This document shows, one piece after another, positions 13,027-23,166 of a stretch of 64,000 nt of DNA. The notes beneath the pieces were generated by a model that made no database searches, was not told the DNA's origin, and saw only the letters and a program-made list of their open reading frames with translations. The position numbers were made by a program, and so were the translations under genes. Source of the DNA: Rostratula benghalensis (taxonomy: Eukaryota > Chordata > Aves > Charadriiformes > Rostratulidae); assembly GCA_013399305.1 (NCBI GenBank), contig VXAI01000019.1, positions 1,269,034 through 1,333,033 of the forward strand. Reading direction: 5' to 3'. Each line of letters opens with the position of its first letter. Within the stretch, counting starts at the first letter, position 1.

Positions 13027-14502
13027 GCCCCACAGGCTCCTAAATTAAAAAGTCAGAAGAAAGTTCATGTATGCATCTGAGAGGGAAGATGAGATAGATC
13101 AAAGGAAAGCCAGAACAGCTCAAAACCTCTGGAAGAGGAGTCTCTCTTAGTACTGATCTGTTTCATCAGGAATTCGTGCGTGGACTGGTAAGGGGAAGCA
13201 CACCTACCCTCATTAGCAGGTGTTGCACACATGATGCTTGTTCAGTTTTTTATGAAATCACCTTTCAAAACATGTATTCATGATACATCATTATACATAT
13301 CATTCAGAATTCTTTGCAATCGGGGCAATAAATAACCTGCAGATTTCAAATACATATGCAGTGCCTGATCTGAGCTGTATAAACTCTCCATATATCACAG
13401 AGTATCTATTTTCAATACCATTATTGTATATTATGATTAGAGCCAGCACATTTGACCTGCGGTATCAGTAGGGAAGCTATCATTCTTTTTGGCACTTGCA
13501 GGCATATCTTTGTCATAATGGAGGAAATCCAGTATCATAAAAGACAGTGTCCAGCCTGTTTCTTAAATACCCGGCAAGTTCTGCTGTGACACCCTGCATT
13601 TGGCATTTCTCACATGAGCCTTCTGCACGGTAGGATGTGGGTTTGAGCTCCCTCAACATCTCCAGACCTACAGCCGCCTGTACACCCCGACTCCATCCCT
13701 TTTCCCCGGGGAAGGGACTGTTTTGGCCCAAAGGAGAAGAAGTGAAGCACAGAAATGACTCCTGGCCAGAAACTAATGAAAGCTTTTCCCGACTCTTGGA
13801 GCTGCTCTTCAACCTGCCCAACCACAGCGATGCCGCCAGCTGGGAACAGCTTTATCCCCTCGACAGCTTTGCCCTCCCGGATATTCCTGCCGGTGGGAAT
13901 GCGGCTCGGAGGCTTGGCACTGCGGGAATGCCCAAAAACGGCCAGGGTGAGCCGTAGGCAGCCGGGCCGGGGCGGGAAAGCGCGGCCGGCGGGACTGCGG
14001 GGCTGGCGGGCGGGCCCGCACCGCCCCCTGCCGGCCTCGGGGGGAGCAGCCCCTGCGGGCCCCGCTCCCCGTCCCGCCATCAAACACCCGGGAGAGCCGG
14101 GAAAAGGGATGTGCCCAAACGGCTCGTCCCGGAGAACCTAAAAGCATCCGCGGAAATGCCTCTTTTTGAAGCTCTTCTCATTCTTATTAAAAGGGGGAAA
14201 AAAAAAATAAAGAGGGAGGAAAAAAAAAAAAAAAGGGGTGAAGTGCTGATTGTTGGGAGCAGCGCCTCTCCCCAGCTCTGCTGCTGTGCTCAAGGTCGCT
14301 CAGCCCGTCCACGCCGCAACATTAGCCTTAATTAAAAAGATTAATGGGAGCCCCTTCCTTCTCTACACCCAACCCTGCGCTGGTTGCCCCCTTCACGGAG
14401 GGAAGAGCCTCTCGGGCTTTAAGGACAATTCCTGCAAAGTGCCTTCCCCTTTCAGCATCAACACATTTTCCTTAAAGTCCGTTGAAATTAAAAAACCAAA
14501 GC

Positions 14503-14650
14503 CCTGGAGGTGTCCAAGGCCAGGCTGGATGGGGCTTTGAGCAACCCGGTCTGGTGGGAGGTGTCCCTGCCCATGGCAGGGGGGGTCGGAACTCGATGGT
14601 GTTTAAAGTCGCTTCCAACCCAAAACATTGTATTCTCTGTTTCTATGAAA
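14503..14650 (+). mobile_element. CR1 LINE 3' end inside the CpG island
   Basis: This is a 5'-truncated CR1 tail. It has the block 'CCAAGGCCAGGCTGGATGGG', the word 'GTGTCCCTGCCCATGGCAGG', and 'TTCCAACCC' followed by a degenerate TTCTCTGTTTCTATGAA end. It carries several CpG dinucleotides, in 'CCCGGTC', 'GGTCGGAACTCGATGG' and 'AGTCGCTT', where most copies in this window have TpG, CpA or other bases. This is unusual for an old repeat and fits its position in an island. Confidence 0.92.
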
Positions 14651-15735
14651 TAAAACTTCCCCCACCACCCCTTAACTGGAAGACTCGGCTCCTGCCTTTC
14701 CCACACCAGCTGTCTCCTGTAATCCTTGGAAAAGCTGAGGCAGGAGGACTCCCCAGCTGAAGCAGTAGCAGTGCCTGAAGCGCTACGAAGACCAGCGCTT
14801 CTCCAGCAGAGAGGTTGTTTTTTTTTTTCACCTTCTCCTTCCTGCGCTTCCATCGCACCGAATTCCCAAGCAGGGCTACCGTTCTGCTGCTGTCTCTTCC
14901 CTGGCAGCAGTCGCCAGCGAGACTGGGGCGGGTGTGAATCTATTTATTCTATTTTTGTCAGACAAGTGAGCTGGAGCACTTTTAGATGGGGCTTGGCAGA
15001 GAAGGGAAGGAGCCCGCGGCAGCACTTTTCAGTGCCCACCGGAGTTTCCCTCCCCAGGGAGAGCCCTCCTCCCTCCCGGGGAAGCCGGCTCCCCGAGTGG
15101 GTGTCCCGGGGAAAGGCTGTGCCTGCGGCGGGGGGGAGGAAGGCTCTTCTTCCCCTTCCTCTCCCATCGCCTCCTTTCACCGTGCAGCGGTACCCCCGCC
15201 ACCCCCGCGGCGAGGTGTGTCGCGTCCCTCCGGCTCCATAGATGGATATATATATACATATATCTATAAAATTATTATTTGAGCCCAATTTCACTCGGGG
15301 CTCTCCATCACCCTGGGCAAGCTCTCCATCTCCGCAAAGGAGCATGCTCGGCGCTCTCAGGCATGCTCCTTCGGCGGGGAGGGAGCCGGAGCAGGGCCGG
15401 GGGGGTTGGGGGGGTGAAGGAAATCCTCACGCTCGCCCCGTCCTAATGCAAAGTTTTATTGTTCCAGCGGCCCTGGAACCGGAGGCCGACCCGCAACCCC
15501 CTGCCCCGCACCCCGCCGCCGCTTTCTCAGCTCGGGGAGGGGACCCGGGGGCTGGAGAAGGGGTGGGTTCCCCTTCGCTCCCGGCGACGAGGGGAGGAGG
15601 AAGAAGAAGAGGAGATGCCCAGGCGAGGAAGGCAACTTCTGCCGGGAAAGCCGCAGGTCCGCTGCCGCCTCCTCCCAGGGCGAAATCACCGCTGCGCCGG
15701 GAGCTGATGCAGCGCCGGGAGCACACGGGCAGCAG

Positions 15736-15781
15736 CACCATCATCATCATCACCACCACCACCACCATCATCATCATCATT
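15736..15781. repeat. (CAT/CAC)n trinucleotide repeat
   Basis: About fifteen triplets alternating between CAT and CAC blocks. On the plus strand one frame would read as histidines and on the minus strand as (ATG/GTG)n, but neither frame belongs to a supported gene. It lies within the CpG island. Confidence 0.9.
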
Positions 15782-15977
15782 AATTGCATTCTGACGATGC
15801 TCGCGGCCGCGCTCGGCTCTGGCAGCTGCCCCTCCGGCGCTTCCCCCCACCGCGGGGCCGCTGCGTCCGGCTCCGCGCCCCCCGCCCGCGGCTGCGGGAC
15901 CCCCGCTCACCGCCCCGCGCCGCGGACAGGACGGGATCCAACCCGAATCAGAACGCGGTACCCGGCGGGTCGCCTAC

Positions 15978-16016
15978 CTTGAGCTCCTCCGTGTCCAGGT
16001 TTGCTGATCTGTCCAT
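15978..16016 (-). CDS. Candidate first or internal coding exon, MDRSANLDTEELK
   Basis: On the minus strand an ATG at 16016 opens 13 codons reading MDRSANLDTEELK. The last codon is followed at once by a good 5' splice site, AAG|GTAGGC, so the intron would be phase 0. G follows the ATG at +4, but -3 is T, so the initiation context is only partly good. The frame stays open upstream of the ATG to the assembly gap, so no stop fixes the start. A pyrimidine-rich acceptor-like sequence ending CTCAG sits ten bases upstream of the ATG, just before 16025. The segment could therefore instead be a 48-base internal exon reading FRSMDRSANLDTEELK. The CpG island around it supports a real 5' exon of a minus-strand gene. 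I do not recognise the peptide. No other exon of the gene could be identified with confidence. Confidence 0.42.
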
Positions 16017-16055
16017 AGAGCGAAACTGAGCGGAGTGGAGGGGGAAACTAGGGAA

Positions 16056-16087
16056 GTTGTGCCAAAAAAATAAATAAATAAAAAATA
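16056..16087. repeat. A-rich (AAAT)n repeat on the left edge of the gap
   Basis: A-rich sequence with repeated AAAT units runs into the N run. The same motif resumes at 16208, so the gap spans a tetranucleotide repeat. Confidence 0.75.
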
Positions 16088-16207
16088 NNNNNNNNNNNNN
16101 NNNNNNNNNNNNNNNNNNNNNNNNNNNNNNNNNNNNNNNNNNNNNNNNNNNNNNNNNNNNNNNNNNNNNNNNNNNNNNNNNNNNNNNNNNNNNNNNNNNN
16201 NNNNNNN
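16088..16207. other. Assembly gap, 120 N
   Basis: A run of 120 unknown bases lies 71 bases upstream of the ATG of the minus-strand exon, where its 5' UTR or promoter would be. It is flanked on both sides by AAAT-type repeat. The true length and content are unknown. Confidence 0.99.
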
Positions 16208-16651
16208 AAATAAATAAAATATTTCACTTTTTTTTTTTTTTTAAAGAACTCCCTTAAGGATTAAAGCGACAGGTGATCCTTCTCTGGTGAAAGAGATTCG
16301 CGTCCTCTGGCAATGAAAGGAGAAGACAGGAAAAAAAAAATCCACTCTGTTTAAAGATTTTTTTTTTCTTCTTCTTCTGCAATAAGCTCAGAAACCGGCG
16401 AATCGCTGCATCCCGACAAAAAATCCTGCTTCCCTGGACAGCATCATGCAGCAAATTTCAAGCAAATGTGTTCAAACTGAAGAGAACAGTCTATGATAAG
16501 AGCCTTTCTCCGTCATGCCTACTCTGGTAGCTAATTTGGCACCCTCTGAGCGCAAGACACTAGCGATGACCAATTTCGCTGGCGAGATAACAAAATCCCC
16601 CCAAGTCCTGCATAGACTCAAAAATTGTTTTGCAGCTAAAGGTATTCTCTC

Positions 16652-16687
16652 AATAATAATAATAGTAAAAATAATAATAATAATAAG
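16652..16687. repeat. (AAT)n trinucleotide repeat, interrupted
   Basis: AAT units with an internal AGTAAAA interruption, read directly. It lies between the gap and the second GC cluster. Confidence 0.85.
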
Positions 16688-16839
16688 AAAGTCTGTAGGG
16701 GATGGTCTTCTTTGAAGGTTATGCTGAAAGAGTTGGGAGGAAAACAGGAGGTGGATCTCTTGCAGAAGAGAGAAGGGAGAGAGACAGAGATTTCCCCCTT
16801 CGTTCCTGTTTTACTGTCCTTCACCGCCAGGTGACTGAC

Positions 16840-17005
16840 TTCCCTCCTCACGGCCCGAACGGGGGGGATTTCTCCAGCTCTCCAAAATAAAAAAACCCCA
16901 ACATTTCCTTTCGGAGCAGCGCAGCCCCCGGGTCTTAACGCCGCCCCGCTGCGGTCCCACCCCCGCCGCCACCGTCGCCAAACGCCTCCTCTCGCTAGCC
17001 CCACC
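16840..17005 (-). promoter_or_regulatory. Second GC/CpG cluster, possible promoter core
   Basis: A short GC-rich block with many CpGs lies upstream of the minus-strand exon. On the minus strand it carries a GGGGCGGC box, a GGGGGTGGGA box and CCCGGGGGC. Distance and orientation fit a promoter or 5' UTR segment for the candidate gene. No TATA box is obvious. The strand is inferred from the exon, not from the block itself. Confidence 0.4.
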
Positions 17006-17120
17006 TGCCTGGAATAACAGCCACGCTCACCAGTTTAAGAAACCGTTACTGCTTCATGTATCTGTCCCTATAAAACATATATGTCTATATTTATATCTGC
17101 ATGTGTGTTTAGGCTAATAA

Positions 17121-17533
17121 GATGATGTGAAACTTCTCCAGCCTGGAGGAGGCTGAAGGGAGACCTCTTCTCTCTCTACAGCTGCCTGAAAGGAGGGTGG
17201 AGAGAGCCGAGTTCAGTCTCTTCTCCCAAGTCACAGGCGTTAGGACAAGAGGAAATGGCCTCAAGTTGCCCCAGGGGACGTTCAGATTGGATATCAGGAA
17301 AAATTTTTTACACTGAAAGGGTTATTAAGCTTTGGGATGGCTGCCCAGGGAAGGGGTTGAGACACCAAACCTGGAGGTCTTTAAAAAATTAAAAAGGTTG
17401 ACAGTGCTTAGTGCCATGGTTTAGTGATAGGTTGTTGCTTTTTTAATCAGAGTTGGGTTGGTGGTTGGAGTAGATGATCTCAAAGGTCCCTTCCAACCTA
17501 GAAAATTCTATGATTTTACGATTCTGTGAATCT
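17121..17533 (+). mobile_element. CR1 LINE 3' fragment, divergent subfamily
   Basis: The order of CR1 words is kept: 'CTCCAGCCTGGAGGAGGCTG', 'GGACAAGAGGAAATGGCCTC', 'TTGGATATCAGGAAAAAT', then 'AAGGTCCCTTCCAACCTAG' and 'TTCTATGATTTTACGATTCT' at the end. The middle reads 'TGCCCAGGGAAGGGGTTGAG', unlike the 'AGAAGCTGTGG' type seen elsewhere in the window, so it belongs to a different CR1 subfamily. The 5' end is truncated and no open frame survives. Confidence 0.93.
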
Positions 17534-19756
17534 TTGTCTTAGAGATGCACAGGTTTTGTGGAATCTATCATTAATGTGCTGCAGCACAGCTGGTGGAGCA
17601 GCATTTTTGATGGCACATGGATTAAGTCTGAGTGTTTCTCTCAGGGTGTTACTTTACTAATCCCTGTTCCCAGAGGATTCACTGTCTTGCGGTTCTCACA
17701 TCACTCCAAAGAGAATCAAAATTAGATTTAAAAATTCGGATTCCTCCCCACCAAGATCCTGATTTAGTCACAGTCCCTTGTTGTAAATCTGTCACTTGCA
17801 GTTTGGGAGAACAAGGCTGTGATTTTTGGTTTCCTGCTATCAGTCTTTTGGGGGCCTTATTTATTAACTCCATGAATGGCCAATTCAAAACTATCACTTT
17901 CTGGTACTATCGCCTCCTTTCTAGACTACTTTAAATAGAATGAGTATTCCTTACAATTTGACATAAGTAGACAGATCTAATAGCTCAAAGTGCATATTCT
18001 GTTTCCAGTTCAATATAGATTTTTTTGGAGCTTCCAACACTTCAAGGTTAACATAAGCTTAAGCCCTGGGTGGTGGCCAGTGATAGACATTTCTGAAGAC
18101 TGAATATAGCCCTTATCTTCTGGAAAACTCTACAGATGCAAGGCAGACACAGGGAAATGACATTTCTCCTCTTAGCACAAATTGTACATGACTTCCAGGT
18201 TCATTGTGAATGCACTGTAAACATCATTATTATCATTAATCTAGAACTGCAATTTGTAAAGATTAAAGACTTGGTCCGGCGTTCCCGTGTGAGCCAATAG
18301 ACTCATGTCCAAAGAAAAGACTGCCAAAGTGGACACTAAATCAACCTGCTGTAGGATCTACAGAAATTTAAAAGATTATTTTTCCCCTGACAGAAAAATA
18401 CCAACCTACCCCGCTCACCCCACAAATGAAAAATCTGGAGAGACTTCTGTAAGAGATGATGCTGAAGGAAATTCTCTCTCAGAAAGCACTTCCAAACTTC
18501 CCCTAATGTGTCAATTTGCTGTCCTGGGAAGAGGAGAGGACTGCCTTAGTGTGTGACACCAACCAGGGGACGTAGCATGAGAGCACCTTCGTGCCCTGGA
18601 CAGTGCCCTGGACAATGGGTAACCAGAAGACCCCTGAGCCTCTCCATACATCCCCCAACTGTTTGCATGGCACTTAGTACACCAACAAGTACCTGCACAA
18701 AACACAACTTTACAGAAACCTTGACCCTCGAGTGTCTCGTTGCTTCAGACTTTCTTGGATGGGGCAATCCTCAGCTGGTTTTCATATTGGCACAAAATTT
18801 AAGGGGACGTGAGACATTTGGGAATCCTCTGCTAAACTTTGTTGGTATTGGTCAAGAAGACCAAGAGAAGAGACAAGGAAAATTGACAGGACAATCACAT
18901 AACCCTAATTTCCTTAGAAAATAAGGCAAACCAAATTGATTTTGTCAGTCACATGAATAATACTTTAAAATGTTTCACCCTTCATAGGTAATATACCCTA
19001 ACAAGTTACTTTAAAGTGGAGTTTTTATTGCCAAGGCAGGTACTTTAAAGCTAAATACCAAACTTCTAGTTGCTTCAGATGTCTTAGTTTTTTGTCTTGT
19101 CTATACTCTGTAAGATACCCATTTTCTTATTGCAGGGCTGTCATTCAGAAGACAGGGCTGACATTTTTGTCCTCGTTATTCCTGTATGGCCCTATGTCTT
19201 ATTTGTTGCATACAATGTGGAATTATTATTTTCTTTCAAAGAGGGCCTTCCATTTCATGCAGCACTGTTAGCAACTCCATTCTGCATAAGCATCAACACA
19301 AAATTCTGATATAAGGGGGAACCTTGTCATTACCGTTAATACAAAGGAAATCTGAAACCAAGCCAAGAGGCAGGATCCAACAAGGAACCAAGCAAATCTT
19401 TAAGCAAATCAGAGTCTGAGCTCTGAAAATGAGCGCCTGGAAGTGAAGAACATGAAGCAAGCAGCAGTCGGCGAAGTCCCCAGGCAGTGACTTGGACCTT
19501 AGGCCCTTTGTTCAGCAGGTCAAGACAGGGTAGACCAATGAAAGGATTCTGTTATTTTGTGTAAATCCATCTGCTTTAGCCACTATATCACATTTATTCA
19601 TATATTCATCTGTTTCATTCACCTGCTAAGCCTTCCAGCTTTTTTTCCACCCCACACTAACAAAACACGATGCAGAAGTCATTCACTGCTGAGTCCCATG
19701 TCTTTCCTGTGCCCCAGTCTTCCTATGGCATATCCTATCACATACTGCTGGCGTGC
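17534..19756. other. Non-coding stretch
   Basis: No recognised gene or interspersed repeat. A 12-base word TGCCCTGGACAG/A is tandemly doubled near 18594-18618. The longest open frame (18553-18924, plus) overlaps antisense frames and shows no domain. Confidence 0.5.
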
Positions 19757-19829
19757 ATAATTAAGGATTATATGTAGGATATAATTAAAGATTTTATTGT
19801 CAGGATATAATTAAAGACTGTATGAGAGG
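19757..19829. repeat. Three-copy minisatellite, about 25-bp unit
   Basis: Three imperfect copies of a unit starting ATAATTAAGGATT / ATATAATTAAAGATT / ATATAATTAAAGACT, each ending in a word such as GTAGG, TCAGG or AGAGG. Unit lengths are about 22, 26 and 25 bases. The copies differ by substitutions and small indels. Confidence 0.75.
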
Positions 19830-20619
19830 AGAATCCTGGAAGAATAGGCATCCTTAAAAACTGAGTGTTTAACTTTGAAGTACTTGGCTTAGGTTAAGGT
19901 GGAGTTCAGGTTATTTTTTTGGTGTTCAGTCTTCTAGGGTGTTGTTTATTTGTTTGTTTTCCTTTTATTAAGGTTAAAAAAACTTACCTTGTGCAGATCC
20001 TTGTTGTATGTTTTCATAGCAGAGTTGACTCTGATGTACAAGAGCAGAGCAGAGAACATAAGCAGGGGTTTGAGATGGTTGCCCAGGTGAGAGGACAATT
20101 TTACCCAATCTGGAAAAGGTGCCTCCTGGACTTAAAAAAAAAGAAATAAATTCTGCAGTCATTTAAGACAGCACACAAACAACAAGGGGAGCATATTTTC
20201 CTAAATATAAATAAAGTCTGCAAAAAGTTGTGTTTTTTTTTTACGAACATAACCCAGAGATTGTGGCCAATTCTCCCAATAGTGAGCAAGTGCAGTTCAA
20301 GCCTGTGCTAGGAGCAATGAGAAGGTACAACTTTGCAGCAACAAATTGTGTTTTTTAAACAGGAACAGTATTTTCAGAGCTAGATAGCTGTCACAATTTC
20401 TTAATCTTTCCAGAAATGCAGAGACTATGTCCCAAGCTTTGTCCTCTCATCAGCGCATTGATCTCGTCTCTGAAAGAGGCTTTTTCTCCGATTGAGGAGT
20501 TTCCAAGGAGACCTTCTTGGGTGGGTTTGTCTTCTCGAGGCACAGGCTATTTACTGGGTTGCTTTAGGCTTTTGGTACAACCCGTGCAGGAAGATAAACA
20601 CTTCCAAAAGGTGACTTAC

Positions 20620-20769
20620 TTCATAAAGCTCTGAATCATCTCTGGAAGAGACTGTTTCCTTCTGGCTGTTATGGGGAGTTCCTGAAGTTTGATGGCTGAA
20701 TCTAGGACCACATGCTCCGTAACTTAACACAGATACGGTTGAACTCAAGCCAGAGATACACATATGCAT
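20620..20769 (-). CDS. Exon-like 50-codon open frame with consensus splice sites (tentative)
   Basis: On the minus strand a run of 22 T followed by CAG forms a strong acceptor-like signal just before 20769. The next 150 bases are open only in frame 0, which starts with ATG, and end at TATGAA|GTAAGTCACC, a near-perfect 5' splice site. The peptide begins MHMCISGLSSTVSVL and ends SSRDDSELYE. It is rich in Ser and Thr, with no domain or signal peptide that I recognise. Length is a multiple of three, so skipping would keep frame. It lies upstream of the exon at 15978-16016 on the same strand, so it could belong to a longer transcript of the same gene. GTAAGT words occur by chance many times in 64 kb and the T tract may simply be a homopolymer, so this is tentative. 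Confidence 0.25.
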
Positions 20770-20772
20770 CTG

Positions 20773-20794
20773 AAAAAAAAAAAAAAAAAAAAAA
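20773..20794. repeat. Poly-A tract, 22 bases
   Basis: Twenty-two A residues on the plus strand. On the minus strand this is the pyrimidine tract in front of the exon-like frame at 20620-20769. Confidence 0.85.
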
Positions 20795-22495
20795 TGTCAA
20801 TCATCATGAAAGCATAGAAAATGATGGAATCTTTCATAGTGGAGCCACAAGTGTTACACTCTGTTGTTCCTCATCCTTTTAAAATAGAGAGGACAATTTT
20901 CTTAAGCAACTGTTAGTAAGAGGGGAAAAATAATTCAAAAACCAATACAGGTACAAAACCTGTGATATATTTCACAGGTATTTTCCATTCTGAAAAAACA
21001 CCAAACCCACAAGGCTAGGGTTATGGACAGACTTTAATATCAAATATGAGTACATATGAGTACTAATAAAGTTCTTAAACATAATTGCTATATTTTTCCC
21101 AAGTTGTAAGGGAAAGATATATACCTGAGAATGTTTTTTTGTACGGTTCTACAAAGTGTGAATTATTTTTTTTTTAAATAGTGAATGTCAGGCATTTTAA
21201 TGTAGGTATATGTATGTCGCATTATAATTATTTCTTAGTGAGGGTATTCCGAATAACATAAAATTGGAGACCTTTGGGCTGAAGTCAATAAAATACCAGT
21301 CTGTCTTCCATACTTCAGAACCCATCACAAGCCAGAAAGAATAATTTTCCTTGGCTTAAGCAAAGGCTTCTAAGGTGCAGAGGAGCCCACAAACCGTTGT
21401 TCCCTGGGGCTTATGAGAGCTAAGAATAAGGAAGAACCATAACACTATAATAAGAAAAACAGAGCAGAAAGCAAATAAATGTTTCCCATGAGCTGTTATG
21501 TTTAGCTTTATCATGTGAGCAAATAAATGTGTTGGCAACAAAAAAGCCTAAGACTCTTCCCAATCATTCTTCTATTCACTGCAGAAGCACTTTTATATTG
21601 AACAAAAAATAGGATATTTAAAGCTGTGTTGTGGATGATGCTCTCAGTTTGCATTGACTTGGAGTTATTATGATGATGAATACAAATGAATATAGTCACA
21701 GCACTATACTGTATGTTGGTCTCTAACTTGTGGGTCTTGTAATGTTTTCTAGGCCAACCCTCTATGTCATCCTAGAAAAGTCTACAGATGTTTGAAATGT
21801 GTGAATGAAATCTGAAGGCAAACAGGGAAGCTGGAGAAATAAAGGCAATATTTAGGTTGAATTAATAAAATGAAAGTCTTAAGAGATTAAGTAGTTTGAC
21901 GTGAATTAGGACTGAAAAATTCAGGTGCTGCCTTCCCAAAAATTTTGGGCTTGCTATTCTCATCACTCCACCCCACCCAAATAACTCTTCCCCTTTTTTC
22001 TCCATCTCTATTCTGTTTCTTTCTCATTTTCTAAAGACTCTACCATCAACTATTTGCAAAATTACATGTGAAGATTCTGTATAAGGCCTACTTGAAAGCT
22101 CATACAGGGGAAGTAGTTCTTAACTTTCTAATACAACTATTTTAGAATGTGCTCACTCTTAGGAGTTGACATTCAAATACTGCTTGTCAAACTAACAGTT
22201 CCCCTATGTGTTATAAAATTGTACAGTAAAAATAGTACTTGTTGGAAAAATTCATTATGATGCCTACTTTGCCAATTAAATTAACACACAGTAAGCAATA
22301 TGATATTCAGAGCAAATGCAAGCTGGAAACAATAAGGAATGTTTGTTGGGTTTGTTTTTGTTTTGTTTTTTTTTTCACTAAGGGCAAAAATAATGTAGTC
22401 TTTGTCATTAAAAGCTGCATTTTCTACCAAATTGTTCCAAGAGATCAAATTTATGCACAGAACAGTCCAACTGAGGGATGACATAGTTAGGAATA
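20795..22495. other. Non-coding stretch
   Basis: AT-rich unique sequence with short T and A tracts. No gene or recognisable repeat seen. Confidence 0.5.
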
Positions 22496-22499
22496 CTAC

Positions 22500-22625
22500 T
22501 TTTGCTCTGCCAGTGACCTGCTCTGTGACCTTATGCAATTCAGTAACTCACTTCCCTTTATTGCTGCAGTTGCCACAACTATAAGATAAAGGAAATTACA
22601 CTTAGATATCTGTGTAAGTTTATGA
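22500..22625 (+). repeat. MIR-like ancient SINE relic
   Basis: The sequence runs through the characteristic MIR/CORE-type wording: 'CTCTGTGACCTTATGCAA', then 'TCAGTAACTCACTTCCC', then a purine-rich 'ACTATAAGATAAAGGAAAT' where the MIR consensus has TCTGTAAAATGGGGATAAT. Order and spacing match, and identity is low, as expected for a very old element. MIR-related SINEs are known at low copy in birds. No functional exaptation can be shown from the sequence. Confidence 0.55.
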
Positions 22626-23100
22626 ATTGAAGACTCTGCCAAGTATTACCGTATAGTAATCCAAATTGCATCCTACCAGTTTGGATATTCAAAAAAGAAA
22701 CACTGTTCACACATCCAGATCAACAAAGTACATTTCTATGGCTCAAAGAATTTAAGGTATTCTAATAATGCATAATCCATATGCATAATTCTTTTTAATG
22801 CATATAGATTCCTGAGTTACTCTGCTTCCTAGCAAAATTATTCACTAATCTCTAGTAAGTAATGTGAGCATTTTAATGAATAAATATGCAAATAGTTAAT
22901 TAGGTTGAAAAAAATCTGTAAACTTTTAGCTATAATTAAAATAAATGTTATGAATCAGGAAAAAAAATTCCCACTTCATATAGGGAAAAAATTCATTTTC
23001 CAGTGCACTGCTTAGAGAGTTGGGCATTTCCATAGGAAAGAAATAGTTTCAGACCACGTTGAGTTTCATCAGGAGGTAAAAGCTTTTTACAACAATGGTA

Positions 23101-23166
23101 TTTAGACTGTAAGCTCTTGAGGACAGAGACCTTTTCTTTTTAATATCTAGAAAGTGCCATGCAAAG
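23101..23166 (+). repeat. L2/MIR-type 3' tail relic
   Basis: The words 'AGACTGTAAGCTCTTGAGGA', 'CAGAGACCTT', 'AGAAAGTGCCATGCAAA' follow the order of the conserved 3' tail shared by L2 LINEs and their SINE partners: CTGTAAGCTCCTTGAGGGCAG, then a tract, then AGTGCCTGGCAC. It lies about 480 bases downstream of the MIR-like relic and in the same orientation, but the two are probably separate insertions. Confidence 0.6.

Larger units (their letters stand above)
2151..13829. other. 11.7 kb AT-rich non-coding region
   Basis: No gene, RNA gene or interspersed repeat could be supported here. Simple sequence includes T- and A-rich tracts near 5815-5835 and 5920-5943, T tracts near 7433-7450, A30 at 7795-7824, (AT)8 at 8066-8081 and T10A22 at 12995-13026. 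Open reading frames up to 136 codons occur, such as 11019-11429 on the minus strand. They have no family motif and no splice or promoter context that sets them apart from chance. If the minus-strand gene suggested at 15978-16016 is real, this stretch would lie in its first intron. Confidence 0.55.
13830..16030. promoter_or_regulatory. Composite CpG island
   Basis: Base composition changes sharply from AT-rich desert to GC-rich sequence with many CpG dinucleotides. The densest parts are about 13830-14120, 14990-15240 and 15330-16030. Sp1-type GC boxes are visible, for example GGGGCGGG near 13970. In vertebrates such islands mark promoters of housekeeping or developmental genes. The island covers the minus-strand exon at 15978-16016 and extends downstream of it, which fits a promoter plus first intron. 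Open frames of 60-246 codons on both strands here are composition artefacts. The exact island limits need a computed observed/expected CpG ratio. Confidence 0.8.

Noticed and set aside
13637..13957. 106-codon plus-strand frame reading SWPETNESFSRLLELL, ending near a GGTGAG word
   Set aside because: Protein-like in places and near a donor-like site, but it has no upstream promoter evidence, no recognised family, and competing frames on both strands.
13610..14083. 157-codon minus-strand frame in the CpG island
   Set aside because: Overlapped by other open frames on both strands, with low-complexity Arg/Pro/Gly composition and no splice or domain support.
15242..15982. 246-codon plus-strand open frame in the CpG island
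   Set aside because: It runs through a (CAT/CAC)n repeat and Pro/Arg/Ala-rich GC sequence, with long frames also open on the opposite strand. This is what low stop density in GC-rich DNA produces.
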